Source: HRBIN24 sp035574155
GTDB taxonomy: Bacteria > Chloroflexota > Dehalococcoidia > SM23-28-2 > HRBIN24
Length of the DNA stretch: 64,000 nt
Direction: 5' to 3'
Assembly (NCBI GenBank): GCA_035574155.1
Contig: DATLZD010000021.1
Span: 62,001-126,000, forward strand
Position numbers and translations under genes: made by a program. The notes under the pieces are model-generated. The model was not told the origin of the DNA. It saw only the letters and a program-made list of their open reading frames with translations, and did no database searches. Below, piece after piece: positions 25,149-33,598 of the stretch (positions are counted from its first letter, which is position 1; every line of letters begins with the position of its first letter).

Positions 25149-25939
25149 GCGCCCCCTCCATCCTGGACGAGATCGTGGCCCACAAGCGGCAGGAGGTGGC
25201 CGCCGCCAAGGAGCGGCTTCCCTGGCGCGAGCTCGAGCGCCGGCTGGCACAGGTGCCTCCCCTCCGGCCCTTCGCCGCCGCCCTGCGGGGGCCGGGGCTG
25301 GCCCTCATCGCCGAGGTGAAGGCCAGGAGCCCCTCCCGCGGCCTGCTGCGTCCGGACCTGGACCCGGCGGCCCTGGCCACGACCTACGCCCGCGCCGGCG
25401 CCGCGGCCATCTCCGTGCTCACCGACGAGAAGTATTTCGGCGGCTCCCTGGACCACCTGCGCCAGGTTCGCGAGGCCCTGCCCGATGGTCCGCCCCTGCT
25501 GCGCAAGGACTTCGTCATCGACCCATACCAGGTCTTGGAGGCGCGGGCGGCTGGCGCCGATGCCGTCCTCCTCATCGCGGCCGCCCTGGAGCACAAGGAG
25601 CTCGAAAGGCTGCTAGCGACAGCGCGGGACCTGGGCATGGACGCCCTGGTGGAGGTCCACGACGAGGCCGAGCTAGAGGCAGCCCTGGCAGCCGGTGCCG
25701 ACCTGGTGGGCATCAACAACCGGGACCTGCGGACCTTCCGGGTGGACCTGGAGACCACCGTCCGCCTGCGCCCCCTGGTCCCGCCGGGCGTGACGGTGGT
25801 GGCCGAGTCGGGCATCCACACGCGGCAGGACGCTGCCCGCCTGGCCGCGCTGGGCGTGGACGCCATCCTGGTGGGGGAGGCGCTGGTGACGGCCCCGGAC
25901 CCAGCCCTGAAGGTGCAGGAGCTGTCCTGCCCGGACTGA
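25145..25939 (+). CDS. trpC: Indole-3-glycerol-phosphate synthase
   Basis: 264-aa TIM-barrel enzyme that closes the indole ring. It has LDEIVAHKRQEVAAAKE at the N-terminus, then LIAEVKARSPSRG (active-site Lys), ISVLTDEKYFGGSLDHL, LLRKDFVIDPYQV, GINNRDLRTF and VAESGIHT. All catalytic strands are present. The ATG overlaps the trpD stop as ATGA. A 37-bp gap separates it from trpF. Confidence 0.96.
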   Translation: MSAPSILDEIVAHKRQEVAAAKERLPWRELERRLAQVPPLRPFAAALRGPGLALIAEVKARSPSRGLLRPDLDPAALATTYARAGAAAISVLTDEKYFGGSLDHLRQVREALPDGPPLLRKDFVIDPYQVLEARAAGADAVLLIAAALEHKELERLLATARDLGMDALVEVHDEAELEAALAAGADLVGINNRDLRTFRVDLETTVRLRPLVPPGVTVVAESGIHTRQDAARLAALGVDAILVGEALVTAPDPALKVQELSCPD

Positions 25940-25976
25940 CCATGGGCCGCTGTGACCAGGGCAGCGCCGCCGGTGT

Positions 25977-26711
25977 ATGATGGGCCTGCCTGAGGTGGAG
26001 GCGGTGGGCGCTGGCCCCTGTCTGGTCAAGATCTGCGGGGTGACGGAGCCCCAGCATGCGCGGGCGGCGGCCGCCCTGGGCGCCGACTTCGTGGGCGTCG
26101 TCTTCGCCCCCAGCCGTCGGCAGGTGACCCTGGGCCAGGCCCAGAAGATAGCCATCGCCCTGGGCAAGCTGGACAGGCCCCCGGAGCCCCTGAGCGCCCC
26201 TGTCAGCACCGTCGACATTGAGCGGCTGTTGGCCCGCTCGCGCCCCCTGCTGGTGGGAGTCTTTGCCGACCAGGACAGCGACACCATCAACGCCATCGCC
26301 GACCAGTGCCGCCTGGACATCGTGCAGCTTTCGGGGTCAGAGCCATGGCAGGTGTGCTTCCAGGTCCGGCGGCCCGTTTTCAAGTGCCTCAAGGTGAGGC
26401 CAGGACAGACGGCGGACGAGGTGCTGGCGGGCATCGGTCAGGGGGCAGTGCCGCTGCTGGACCCCTATGTGCCGGGCGCCTACGGCGGCACGGGCCAGAT
26501 GCTGGACTGGACGGTAGCTGCGGCCGTGGCGCGAGAGGTGCCCATCATCCTGGCAGGGGGACTGACCCCCGACAACGTGGCCGAGGCGGTCCGGAAGGTC
26601 CGCCCCTGGGCGGTGGACGTGTCCAGCGGCGTGGAGACGGAAGGGGTGAAGGACCTGGACAAGGTGCGGGCCTTCATCCTGGCGGCCAAGGCAGCCCTCA
26701 CCACCCCGTGA
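25977..26711 (+). CDS. trpF: Phosphoribosylanthranilate isomerase
   Basis: 244-aa isomerase acting between TrpD and TrpC. It opens the barrel with VKICGVTEPQHA (active-site Cys), then GADFVGVVFAPSRRQV, VGVFADQ, DIVQLSGSEP, DPYVPGAYGGTGQMLDW (catalytic Asp) and DVSSGVETEGVKD. It is about 40 residues longer than usual because of a tail before the first strand and an insert around residues 45-80. The start is uncertain. ATG 25977 and 25980 overlap a TATGAT sequence that may itself be a -10 box, and GTG 25995 or 26004 would give a more standard N-terminus. Confidence 0.93.
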   Translation: MMGLPEVEAVGAGPCLVKICGVTEPQHARAAAALGADFVGVVFAPSRRQVTLGQAQKIAIALGKLDRPPEPLSAPVSTVDIERLLARSRPLLVGVFADQDSDTINAIADQCRLDIVQLSGSEPWQVCFQVRRPVFKCLKVRPGQTADEVLAGIGQGAVPLLDPYVPGAYGGTGQMLDWTVAAAVAREVPIILAGGLTPDNVAEAVRKVRPWAVDVSSGVETEGVKDLDKVRAFILAAKAALTTP

Positions 26712-26756
26712 GGGAGCCAGTACGGCCCCCCGGCCGGCCGCTCGCCTTGGCCCTGC

Positions 26757-26784
26757 CTGGGACCACCGTCCCAGCTCTCTTTCC
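26757..26784 (+). terminator. Putative intrinsic terminator after trpF
   Basis: Stem CTGGGAC/GTCCCAG (26757-26763 with 26768-26774) with a 4-nt CACC loop, followed by CTCTCTTTCC. The tail is pyrimidine-rich rather than pure T, so termination may be partial. It lies 46 bp after the trpF stop and just before a new promoter, which supports a transcription-unit boundary. Confidence 0.45.
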
Positions 26785-26799
26785 CGCCGCCGTGGCCGT

Positions 26800-27009
26800 T
26801 GCTATCATAGGCAGGAGGCGCTAGCTGCCGGGGGTCACTTGTTGAAGGTGAGCGAGGTAGGCGAGGGGCACCGCCGCCCCCATCTCTCCTATCTGCACAC
26901 GGCCGTAGCCTGTCTTGGGCGGCGTGCCGCCGGCGCCTCCATGCGGCGGGGCCCGCCGGTAGCCCGGACGGTGGGCTTAAGGCCCACCGCAGCATGGGCC
27001 GTATGCTGC
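26800..27009 (+). promoter_or_regulatory. trpB promoter and structured leader
   Basis: An extended -10, TGC-TATCAT (26800-26808), starts a leader of about 240 nt before trpB. It holds two adjacent perfect hairpins: an 8-bp stem with a TTAAG loop (26969-26989), and GCAGCAT/ATGCTGC with a 7-nt loop (26989-27009). GC-rich inverted repeats such as GGCGGC-GT-GCCGCC lie further upstream. I find no T-box motif and no leader peptide with Trp codons. The rest of the 26712-27058 gap holds only the terminator candidate. Confidence 0.45.
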
Positions 27010-27058
27010 CTGCAAGGGCCGTCCCTGTCCCTCCTCCCCCCGACATGCTGGGTGGGCC

Positions 27059-28264
27059 ATGTCCAGCCCTAGCAACGGCCTACCCGACGCTGCCGGTCGC
27101 TTCGGTCCCTTCGGCGGGCGCTACGTCCCTGAGACCCTCATGGCCCCCCTCCAAGAGCTGGAGGAGGCCTACCTGGCCGCCCGCGACGACCCCGCCTTTC
27201 AGTCCGAGCTGGACGCCCTGCTGCGGGACTACGCCGGGCGGCCCACGCCCCTCTACTTCGCCCGCCGCCTCACGGAGCGCATCGGCGGTGCCAAGATATA
27301 TCTCAAGCGCGAGGACCTGGCCCACACCGGCGCCCACAAGATCAACAACGCTCTGGGCCAAGGGCTGTTGGCCAAGCGCCTGGGAAAGAGACGCATCGTG
27401 GCCGAGACGGGGGCGGGGCAGCATGGAGTGGCCACCGCCACCGTCTGCGCCCTCCTGGGACTGGAGTGCGTGGTCTACATGGGCGCCGAGGACGTGCGCC
27501 GCCAGTCCCCCAACGTCTTCCGCATGCGGCTGCTGGGGGCCGAGGTGCGGGCCGTAGAGTCGGGCACCCGCACCCTCAAGGACGCCATCAACGAGGCCCT
27601 GCGCGACTGGGTGACCAACGTCCGCACCACCCACTACCTGTTGGGCAGCGCCGTCGGCCCACACCCCTATCCCATGCTGGTGCGCGACTTCCAGTCGGTC
27701 ATCGGCCGCGAGGCGCGGGAGCAGATGCTGGCCCGGGAGGGACGCCTGCCCGATTACGCTGTGGCCTGCGTGGGAGGGGGCTCCAACGCCATCGGCCTGT
27801 TTTACCCCTTCTATGGGGACCGGCAGGTCCAGTTGGTAGGCGTGGAAGCAGCGGGCCGCGGCGTCGAGACGGGCCAGCATGCCGCCAGCCTGGTGGCCGG
27901 TCGCCCGGGCGTCCTGCACGGCGCCTACTCCTACCTGCTGCAGGACGAGCACGGACAGGTCCTGGGGACCCACTCCATCTCCGCTGGCCTCGACTATCCG
28001 GGGGTCGGACCGGAACATGCCTACCTCAAGGAGACGGGGCGTGCCCGCTACGTGGCCGTGGGCGACGACGGGGCGTTGGAAGGCTTTCGGCTCCTGGCCG
28101 AGACGGAGGGGATCCTGCCAGCACTGGAGCCTGCGCACGCCGTCCACTACGCGGCCCAGCTGGCATCCCAGCTGCCCCCGGAGGCCATCGTGCTGGTCTG
28201 CCTCTCGGGGCGCGGCGACAAGGACCTGGGGGTAGTCGCCCAGGCCCTAGGCGTGCATATCTAG
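27059..28264 (+). CDS. trpB: Tryptophan synthase beta chain, classical TrpB1 type
   Basis: 401-aa beta subunit that works with TrpA in the alpha2beta2 tryptophan synthase. FGGRYVPETLM opens the conserved part. The PLP lysine is in HTGAHKINNALGQG and the catalytic Glu in AETGAGQHGVATA. The PLP-phosphate loop is CVGGGSNAIGLF and the C-terminal SGRGDKDL is present. The length is typical. The trpA gene lies about 21 kb away. The final TAG lies in a CTAG shared with the stop of the convergent DUF6391-like gene. Confidence 0.96.
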   Translation: MSSPSNGLPDAAGRFGPFGGRYVPETLMAPLQELEEAYLAARDDPAFQSELDALLRDYAGRPTPLYFARRLTERIGGAKIYLKREDLAHTGAHKINNALGQGLLAKRLGKRRIVAETGAGQHGVATATVCALLGLECVVYMGAEDVRRQSPNVFRMRLLGAEVRAVESGTRTLKDAINEALRDWVTNVRTTHYLLGSAVGPHPYPMLVRDFQSVIGREAREQMLAREGRLPDYAVACVGGGSNAIGLFYPFYGDRQVQLVGVEAAGRGVETGQHAASLVAGRPGVLHGAYSYLLQDEHGQVLGTHSISAGLDYPGVGPEHAYLKETGRARYVAVGDDGALEGFRLLAETEGILPALEPAHAVHYAAQLASQLPPEAIVLVCLSGRGDKDLGVVAQALGVHI

Positions 28265-28767
28265 CCTGCAGGGCCACGCCAGACGGTGCGGACCTTGTAG
28301 ACCGGTAGCCTGCTGCCGACCGCCTCCACCGCCAACACCTCCAGTCCGTCCATGTCGGCGCAGGTGGTGACGTGACGCTGGACGAGGCGGCCCAGGGGCT
28401 GGGCCACCACGGTGGCCAGCATGGCCGCCAGCAGCGCCTGGGGCAGCCGCTCCCATCTCCCTGACCGGCGGGCCACCAAGAAGGCGGAGAGGCCCGTCAG
28501 CAGGCCCGTGAGGGAGATGTTGGTCCCGCACAGGGGAGAAACGGCCAGATAGGACTCGCCCCGTCGCAGACGGGCCAGGGCCTCTAGGACCGACGCCTGC
28601 AGGTCTTCGGCCCCCACCCGCCCCACGATGTAGAACCCGTCCCCGCTGGCCCGGCCCAGCAGTTGGACTGGCCTGCCCAGTCGCGACAGCAGGACAGCGA
28701 TGGTGGCGTGCTCCAGGGCATGGTTGCGGCGCACGGCCTCCACGTGACGCCGGACAGCGTCTATCAC
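28261..28767 (-). CDS. DUF6391-like membrane protein
   Basis: 168-aa protein of unknown function that resembles DUF6391 proteins of cyanobacteria and Chloroflexota by its NHALEHATIAVLL segment near the N-terminus (about residues 14-26). A Gly/Asn-containing LCGTNISLTGLLTG stretch and two or three moderately hydrophobic segments (about 85-145) suggest membrane association. The start is GTG 28765-28767 after GGAGGTGAAG, overlapping the dedA stop as GTGA. The family name is recalled from the motif and not verified. Confidence 0.7.
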   Translation of the reverse strand: MIDAVRRHVEAVRRNHALEHATIAVLLSRLGRPVQLLGRASGDGFYIVGRVGAEDLQASVLEALARLRRGESYLAVSPLCGTNISLTGLLTGLSAFLVARRSGRWERLPQALLAAMLATVVAQPLGRLVQRHVTTCADMDGLEVLAVEAVGSRLPVYKVRTVWRGPAG

Positions 28768-29438
28768 TCCTTCACCTCCTCCACCGCCGCCGTCGGACGG
28801 CCCTTGGCGCTGTGGCCGAAGGCCTCCCGCAGGCGCCGTCCGTAGTAGATGATGACCGCCAGGGCCAGCAGGGCAGCCAAGGGCAGGCTCACCGGGCGGA
28901 ACCACTCCATGAGCTTCTGCCAGTGCTCCCCCAGCAGGTAGCCGGCCGTTGCCAGGCCCAGCGACCAGGGATAGGAGCCCAGGAAGGTGAAGACGGCAAA
29001 GCGGACTGGCTCGGCCCTAGCGACCCCGGCCGGCAGGCTGATGAAGGTCCGCACCACCGGCAACAGCCGCGAGAAGAAGGCCGATGCCTCACCGTGGCGG
29101 CGGAAAAAGCGGTCGGCCAGCGCCAGCTCCCCAGGGCTGATGAGCAGGTAGCGGCCGTAACGCTCCAGAAAGGGTCGCCCCGCCCAGGCCCCCACCAGGT
29201 AGGCCAGCATCGAGCCCGCCAGGTTGCCGATGGCCCCGTAGAGGCCGGCCAGCAGCAGCCACTCGGCCCCCAGCCCCTTTTCCTTCACCAGGAACCAGCC
29301 GGCCAGGGGCATGATGACCTCGCTGGGGAAGGGGACGCAGGCGCTCTCCACCGCCATGAGGACGACCACCCCTGGCCAGCCGATGGCCTCGTAGAGGTGG
29401 CGGGCCAGCTCCAGGAGCCGGTCCTCAATGCCGGACAT
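28764..29438 (-). CDS. DedA family membrane protein
   Basis: 224-aa integral membrane protein of the DedA/SNARE-associated (VTT) family, whose members move undecaprenyl phosphate or phosphatidylethanolamine across the membrane or support proton-motive force. ESACVPFPSEVIMPLAGW is the signature reentrant loop with Glu and Pro. GAIGNLAGSMLAYLVG and FSRLLPVVRTFISLPAGVARA (with its conserved Arg and Pro) are the second half. ATG 29436-29438 behind GGAGGG is preferred over ATG 29454-29456. It is coupled to the following gene. Confidence 0.92.
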   Translation of the reverse strand: MSGIEDRLLELARHLYEAIGWPGVVVLMAVESACVPFPSEVIMPLAGWFLVKEKGLGAEWLLLAGLYGAIGNLAGSMLAYLVGAWAGRPFLERYGRYLLISPGELALADRFFRRHGEASAFFSRLLPVVRTFISLPAGVARAEPVRFAVFTFLGSYPWSLGLATAGYLLGEHWQKLMEWFRPVSLPLAALLALAVIIYYGRRLREAFGHSAKGRPTAAVEEVKE

Positions 29439-29505
29439 CACCCTCCAGTATGCCATAGGACACGGCCGTGGCGCGGCCGCCTGTGCCTTTCGCTGCTGCA
29501 ACGGG

Positions 29506-29511
29506 TATAAT
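29506..29511 (+). promoter_or_regulatory. -10 box upstream of the AAA ATPase gene
   Basis: A perfect TATAAT followed by GG, about 65 bp before the GTG start of the AAA ATPase gene and pointing toward it. No convincing -35 box is visible. Confidence 0.5.
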
Positions 29512-29575
29512 GGCTTAGTGCAATATCGTGGCGCCGCCCGCTGGTCGACGGCGCTGGGAGGGTGAGGTCTAGACC

Positions 29576-30976
29576 GTGGACAGGAAGCCGCGCACCGTCG
29601 GGGAGCTGAGGGACTCCGGCTACAAGATCCTCTCCGTAAAGGCGGAAATGCGCAAGAACCTCATCGAGAAGATGCGGCGCCGGGAACCCCTCTTCCCGGG
29701 CATCATCGGCTATGACGAGACCGTCATCCCCCAGCTACAGAACGCCATCCTGGCCGGACAGGACATCATCTTCCTGGGAGAGCGGGGACAGGCCAAGTCG
29801 CGCCTCATCCGCTCCCTGGTGGGCCTGCTGGACGAGGAGATACCCATAGTCGCCGGCTGCGAGATCAACGACAACCCCTTCGCCCCCATCTGCCGCCGCT
29901 GCCGCGAGTGGCTGGCCGAGGAGGGGGACAACGTAGAGATAGAGTGGATCGACCGAGAGCGGCGCTACGGCGAGAAGCTGGCCACCCCGGACATCACCAT
30001 CGCCGACCTCATCGGCGAAGTGGACCCCATCAAGGTGGCCGAGGGGCGCTACCTGGCCGATGAGCTGACCATCCACTACGGCCTGATTCCGCGCCATAAC
30101 CGGGGCATCTTCTGCATCAACGAGCTGCCCGACCTGGCCGAGCGCATCCAGGTGGGACTGCTGAACATCATGGAGGAGCGCGACGTCCAGATCCGCGGCT
30201 ACCGCATCAGGCTGCCGCTGGACGTGTTGGTGGTGGCATCGGCCAACCCCGAGGACTACACCAACCGTGGCCGCATCATCACCCCCCTCAAGGACCGCTA
30301 CGGCGCCCAGATCCGCACCCACTACCCGCGCACGGTGGAGCATGAGATCGCCATCATGGAGCAGGAGCGCACCGTGTTCGAGGGGGAGGAGGAGAGGCCG
30401 GTCCAGACTCCCCAGTTCATGAAGGAGATCGTGGCCGAGGTGACTCGCCTGGCCCGTCGCAGCCCGGACGTCAACCAGCGCTCCGGCGTTTCGGTGCGGG
30501 CGTCCATCACCAGCTACGAGGCCCTGCTGGCCAACGCCCTGCGCCGCGCCATCCTGCTCGACGAGCCGGTGGCCGTCCCCCGCATCACCGACCTGCCCTA
30601 CATCCTGCCCGCCCTCTCGGGCAAGCTGGAGTTCGAGACGGTGGAGGAAGGCAGGGAGGACCAGATCATGGAGCGGCTGCTCCAGGGCGCGGTGCTGGCC
30701 GTCTTCAACCGCTACTTCAGCATCGGCGAGCTGGACAAGGTGGTGTCCCGCTTCCGCGGCGGCTATGTGGTGGAGGTCTCGGACCTGGCCCCGGCCGACG
30801 CCTACGAGGCCATCGCCCACCAGGTGGAGGGCCTGCAGGAGGCGGCCAAGAAGCTGGAATGCGACGGGAGCCCCCAGCTCCTGGCATCGGCGGTCGAGTT
30901 CGTGCTGGAGGGCCTCCACCTCAGTAAGCGCCTCAACAAGGAGAGGCTGGCCGGTCGTGTCCAGTACCGGTCGTGA
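29576..30976 (+). CDS. AAA+ ATPase, magnesium-chelatase ChlI/MoxR type
   Basis: 466-aa AAA+ protein resembling mycobacterial Rv0958. The P-loop is FLGERGQAKSRL (about residues 67-78), with Ala where most have Gly before the Lys. An insert with Cys residues (GCEIN, then PICRRCREW) around 93-115 may bind a metal. Walker B is GIFCINELPDL, and sensor I is VVASANPEDYTNRG with RIITPLKDRYG after it. Proteins of this kind pair with a VWA protein to remodel or insert metal into a target. That partner is two genes downstream. GTG 29576 follows GGGAGGGTGAGG. Confidence 0.9.
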   Translation: MDRKPRTVGELRDSGYKILSVKAEMRKNLIEKMRRREPLFPGIIGYDETVIPQLQNAILAGQDIIFLGERGQAKSRLIRSLVGLLDEEIPIVAGCEINDNPFAPICRRCREWLAEEGDNVEIEWIDRERRYGEKLATPDITIADLIGEVDPIKVAEGRYLADELTIHYGLIPRHNRGIFCINELPDLAERIQVGLLNIMEERDVQIRGYRIRLPLDVLVVASANPEDYTNRGRIITPLKDRYGAQIRTHYPRTVEHEIAIMEQERTVFEGEEERPVQTPQFMKEIVAEVTRLARRSPDVNQRSGVSVRASITSYEALLANALRRAILLDEPVAVPRITDLPYILPALSGKLEFETVEEGREDQIMERLLQGAVLAVFNRYFSIGELDKVVSRFRGGYVVEVSDLAPADAYEAIAHQVEGLQEAAKKLECDGSPQLLASAVEFVLEGLHLSKRLNKERLAGRVQYRS

Positions 30977-31007
30977 GCCCCAGGACCCCATCGTCCAACG
31001 GCCCCAC

Positions 31008-31481
31008 ATGCCCGGCTACGGCCTGGAGAAAGTAACGGCCAGGCCCCTGCCCTGGGACTGGGCCGAAGAGCGTCTTCGGGCCAGCCATAACTACTTCGTC
31101 AGCACTGTATCGCCCGACGGACGGCCCCACTGCGTCCCGGTCTGGGGCGTGTGGACAGGCGGCATGTTCTTCTTCAGCAGCGGGCCGCGGTCGCGCAAGG
31201 CCCGAAACCTGGCCAGCTCGCCCCGCTGTGTCGTCTGCACCGAGGGCGGGAGAGAGGCAGTCATCGTCCAGGGGGAGGCAGAAGAGGTGAGGGATGAGGC
31301 CACCTTCAGCCACTTCGCCGATGCTTACGAGGCCAAATACAACTACCGGCCCCAGCAGGGGGCTGACCTGGTCTTCGCCGTGAGGCCTGAGGTGGCCTTC
31401 GGGTTCGTCGAGAGCGAGGATTTCCCGGCTACGGCCACCCGCTGGCGTTTCGGCGCCCCGCGGGGCACAGGACGCACATGA
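31008..31481 (+). CDS. PPOX-fold flavin/F420-binding family protein
   Basis: 157-aa pyridoxamine-phosphate-oxidase-like protein. The split-barrel signature is FVSTVSPDGRPHCVPVWGVW, followed by FFFSSGPRSRKARNL and VVCTEGGREAVIVQGEAEEV. The substrate and cofactor (FMN, F420 or haem) cannot be decided from sequence. ATG 31008 lies 31 bp after the AAA gene without a clear Shine-Dalgarno. The gene sits between the ATPase and its VWA partner, separating a pair usually adjacent. Confidence 0.87.
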   Translation: MPGYGLEKVTARPLPWDWAEERLRASHNYFVSTVSPDGRPHCVPVWGVWTGGMFFFSSGPRSRKARNLASSPRCVVCTEGGREAVIVQGEAEEVRDEATFSHFADAYEAKYNYRPQQGADLVFAVRPEVAFGFVESEDFPATATRWRFGAPRGTGRT

Positions 31482-31494
31482 AGGGGTGGATAGC

Positions 31495-33576
31495 ATGACT
31501 TGGCTCTATCGCTACTCCGAGTGGGACGGCACGCAAGAGATACCGCCCCTGGACCCGGACGAGATCCTCTCGGCCATCACCGATGACCTCATGAACTTTG
31601 GCGACCTGCAGCACGCCCTGCGCAACCTGCTGCAACGGGGCCTGCGGGGGCCCATGGGCCAGCGCATGCAGGGCCTGCGCGACCTCCTCCAGCGGCTGCG
31701 CCAGAACCGCCGCCAGATGCTGGACCGCTACAACCTTAGCTCCCTGTTCGAGGACCTGGAGAGGCGGGTGCAAGAGGTCCTGGACCTGGAGCAGGAGACG
31801 CTGAGGCGTCGCCTGGAGGAGGCCGAGCGCCAGCTTCAGGGCCAGCCGGGTTCGCTGCAGCCCTTCCAGGAGGCGCTGGGCCAGAGCGGTCAGCAGGAGA
31901 GCCAGGGGGACGACGCCCGCAACATGGCCCAGATGCTAAAGAACATCGCCCAGCGCAAGCAGGACTACCTCAGGAACCTGCCCCAGGACCTGGGCGGCCG
32001 CATCAAGGGCCTACAGGAATACGAGTTCATGGACCCCGAAGCGGCGGCCAAGTTCCAGGAGCTCATGGAGATGCTGCGCCAGGCCATGCTGGACGCCTTC
32101 TTCAAGGACCTCTACAACCAGCTGGCCGGCCTCACCCCGGACCAGCTCCAGCGCCTTAAGGAGATGGTCCGCGACCTGAACCGCCTGCTGTCGGAAAAGA
32201 TGGCCGGCGGCCAGCCTGACTACCAGTCCTTCCTGGACAAGTATGGAGACCTGCTGGGCCCCAACCCTCCCCAGTCCCTGGACGAGCTGGTCCAGCGCAT
32301 GCAGCAGCAGATGGCCGCCATGCAGAGCCTCCTGGACAGCCTGCCGCCGGAGATGCGGCGCCAGCTCCAGGACCTGCTCATGGACAAGGTGGGCGACCCG
32401 GAGCTGATGCGGGAGCTGCAGGAGCTGGCCATCAACCTGGACATCCTGGCCCCGCTGCGCGACCTGGAGAACCAGTACCCCTTCCGCGGCGACGAGACCC
32501 TGGACCTGCTCCAGGCCATGCGCCTCATGGAACACATGCAGGGGCTGGACGAGCTGGAGCGCCAGCTAGAGCGCGTCCAGTACGGCGGCTCCCTGGACGA
32601 CATCGACGAGGAGCGGCTCCGGGAGCTGCTGGGCGAAGAGGCCTACCAGACCTTCCGCCAGCTGAAGGAGCTGCTGGAGGTCCTGGAGCGGGCCGGCTAC
32701 ATCCGCCGTCGGGGCCAGGAATGGGAGCTGACGCCCAAGGCCATCCGCCGCATAGGCCAGAAGGCCCTGGGCGAGATCTACGCCCAGATCAAGAAGTCGT
32801 CCTACGGCAAACACGCCAGCCGGGAGCGGGGGCCCGGCACCGAGCGCACCGAGGACACCAAGCGCTACGAGTTCGGTGACCCCTTCCACCTGCACCTGGG
32901 CCAGACGGTCTTAAACGCCGTGCTGAGGGAAGGCCCCCAGGTCCCCGTGCGCCTGGGCAAGGACGACTTCGAGGTCTACTCCACCGAGCACCTGACCACT
33001 ACCGCCACCGTCATGATGCTGGACCTGTCCTGGTCCATGGCCCTGCGCGGCTCGTTCCAGGCAGCCAAAAGGGTGGCCCTGGCCCTCTACAACCTCATCA
33101 AGACCCAGTTCCCCAAGGACGTGCTCTACATCCTGGGCTTCTCGGCCTACGCCCGCGAGCTGAAGCCCGAGGAGCTGCCCTATGTCCGCTGGGACGAGTC
33201 GGTGCTGGGGACCAACATGCACCATGCCCTCATCCTGGCCCAGCAGCTCCTCTCCCGCCATCGGGCCGGCACCCGCCAGATCATAATGATCTCCGACGGC
33301 GAACCCACGGCCCACCTAGAGCACGGCCGTTCCTACTTCTCCTACCCGCCCAGCCCCATCACCATCCGCAAGACGCTGCAAGAGGTGAAGCGCTGCACCC
33401 AGAAGGGCATCGTCATCAACACCTTCATGCTGGACCGCAACTACTACCTGAAGGAGTTCGTGAACCAGATCGCCAAGATGAACAAGGGGCGGGTTTTCTA
33501 CACCACCCCGGACAAGCTGGGCCAGTACATCCTGGTGGACTACGTGGCCCAGAAGCGCAAGCGGGTCATGGGCTGA
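31495..33576 (+). CDS. VWA-domain protein, chelatase-type partner of the AAA ATPase
   Basis: 693-aa protein resembling mycobacterial Rv0959. Residues about 20-370 are long, charged and Gln/Leu-rich, with strong coiled-coil character. A von Willebrand A domain fills the C-terminal third. Its MIDAS motif is MLDLSWSMALRGS (DxSxS), followed by the Thr region VLGTNMHHAL and IIMISDGEPTAHL. Such proteins use a MIDAS Mg2+ site to connect a MoxR-type ATPase to a client. ATG 31495, five bases after AAGGGGTGG, is preferred to GTG 31486. The client is unknown. Confidence 0.9.
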   Translation: MTWLYRYSEWDGTQEIPPLDPDEILSAITDDLMNFGDLQHALRNLLQRGLRGPMGQRMQGLRDLLQRLRQNRRQMLDRYNLSSLFEDLERRVQEVLDLEQETLRRRLEEAERQLQGQPGSLQPFQEALGQSGQQESQGDDARNMAQMLKNIAQRKQDYLRNLPQDLGGRIKGLQEYEFMDPEAAAKFQELMEMLRQAMLDAFFKDLYNQLAGLTPDQLQRLKEMVRDLNRLLSEKMAGGQPDYQSFLDKYGDLLGPNPPQSLDELVQRMQQQMAAMQSLLDSLPPEMRRQLQDLLMDKVGDPELMRELQELAINLDILAPLRDLENQYPFRGDETLDLLQAMRLMEHMQGLDELERQLERVQYGGSLDDIDEERLRELLGEEAYQTFRQLKELLEVLERAGYIRRRGQEWELTPKAIRRIGQKALGEIYAQIKKSSYGKHASRERGPGTERTEDTKRYEFGDPFHLHLGQTVLNAVLREGPQVPVRLGKDDFEVYSTEHLTTTATVMMLDLSWSMALRGSFQAAKRVALALYNLIKTQFPKDVLYILGFSAYARELKPEELPYVRWDESVLGTNMHHALILAQQLLSRHRAGTRQIIMISDGEPTAHLEHGRSYFSYPPSPITIRKTLQEVKRCTQKGIVINTFMLDRNYYLKEFVNQIAKMNKGRVFYTTPDKLGQYILVDYVAQKRKRVMG

Positions 33577-33598
33577 CGACTTGCGGTCCCGGCAATAG

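Noticed and set aside
26839..27072. Possible leader peptide frame before trpB
   Set aside because: No run of Trp codons, TTG start without Shine-Dalgarno, and it passes through the hairpins; not a convincing attenuator peptide.
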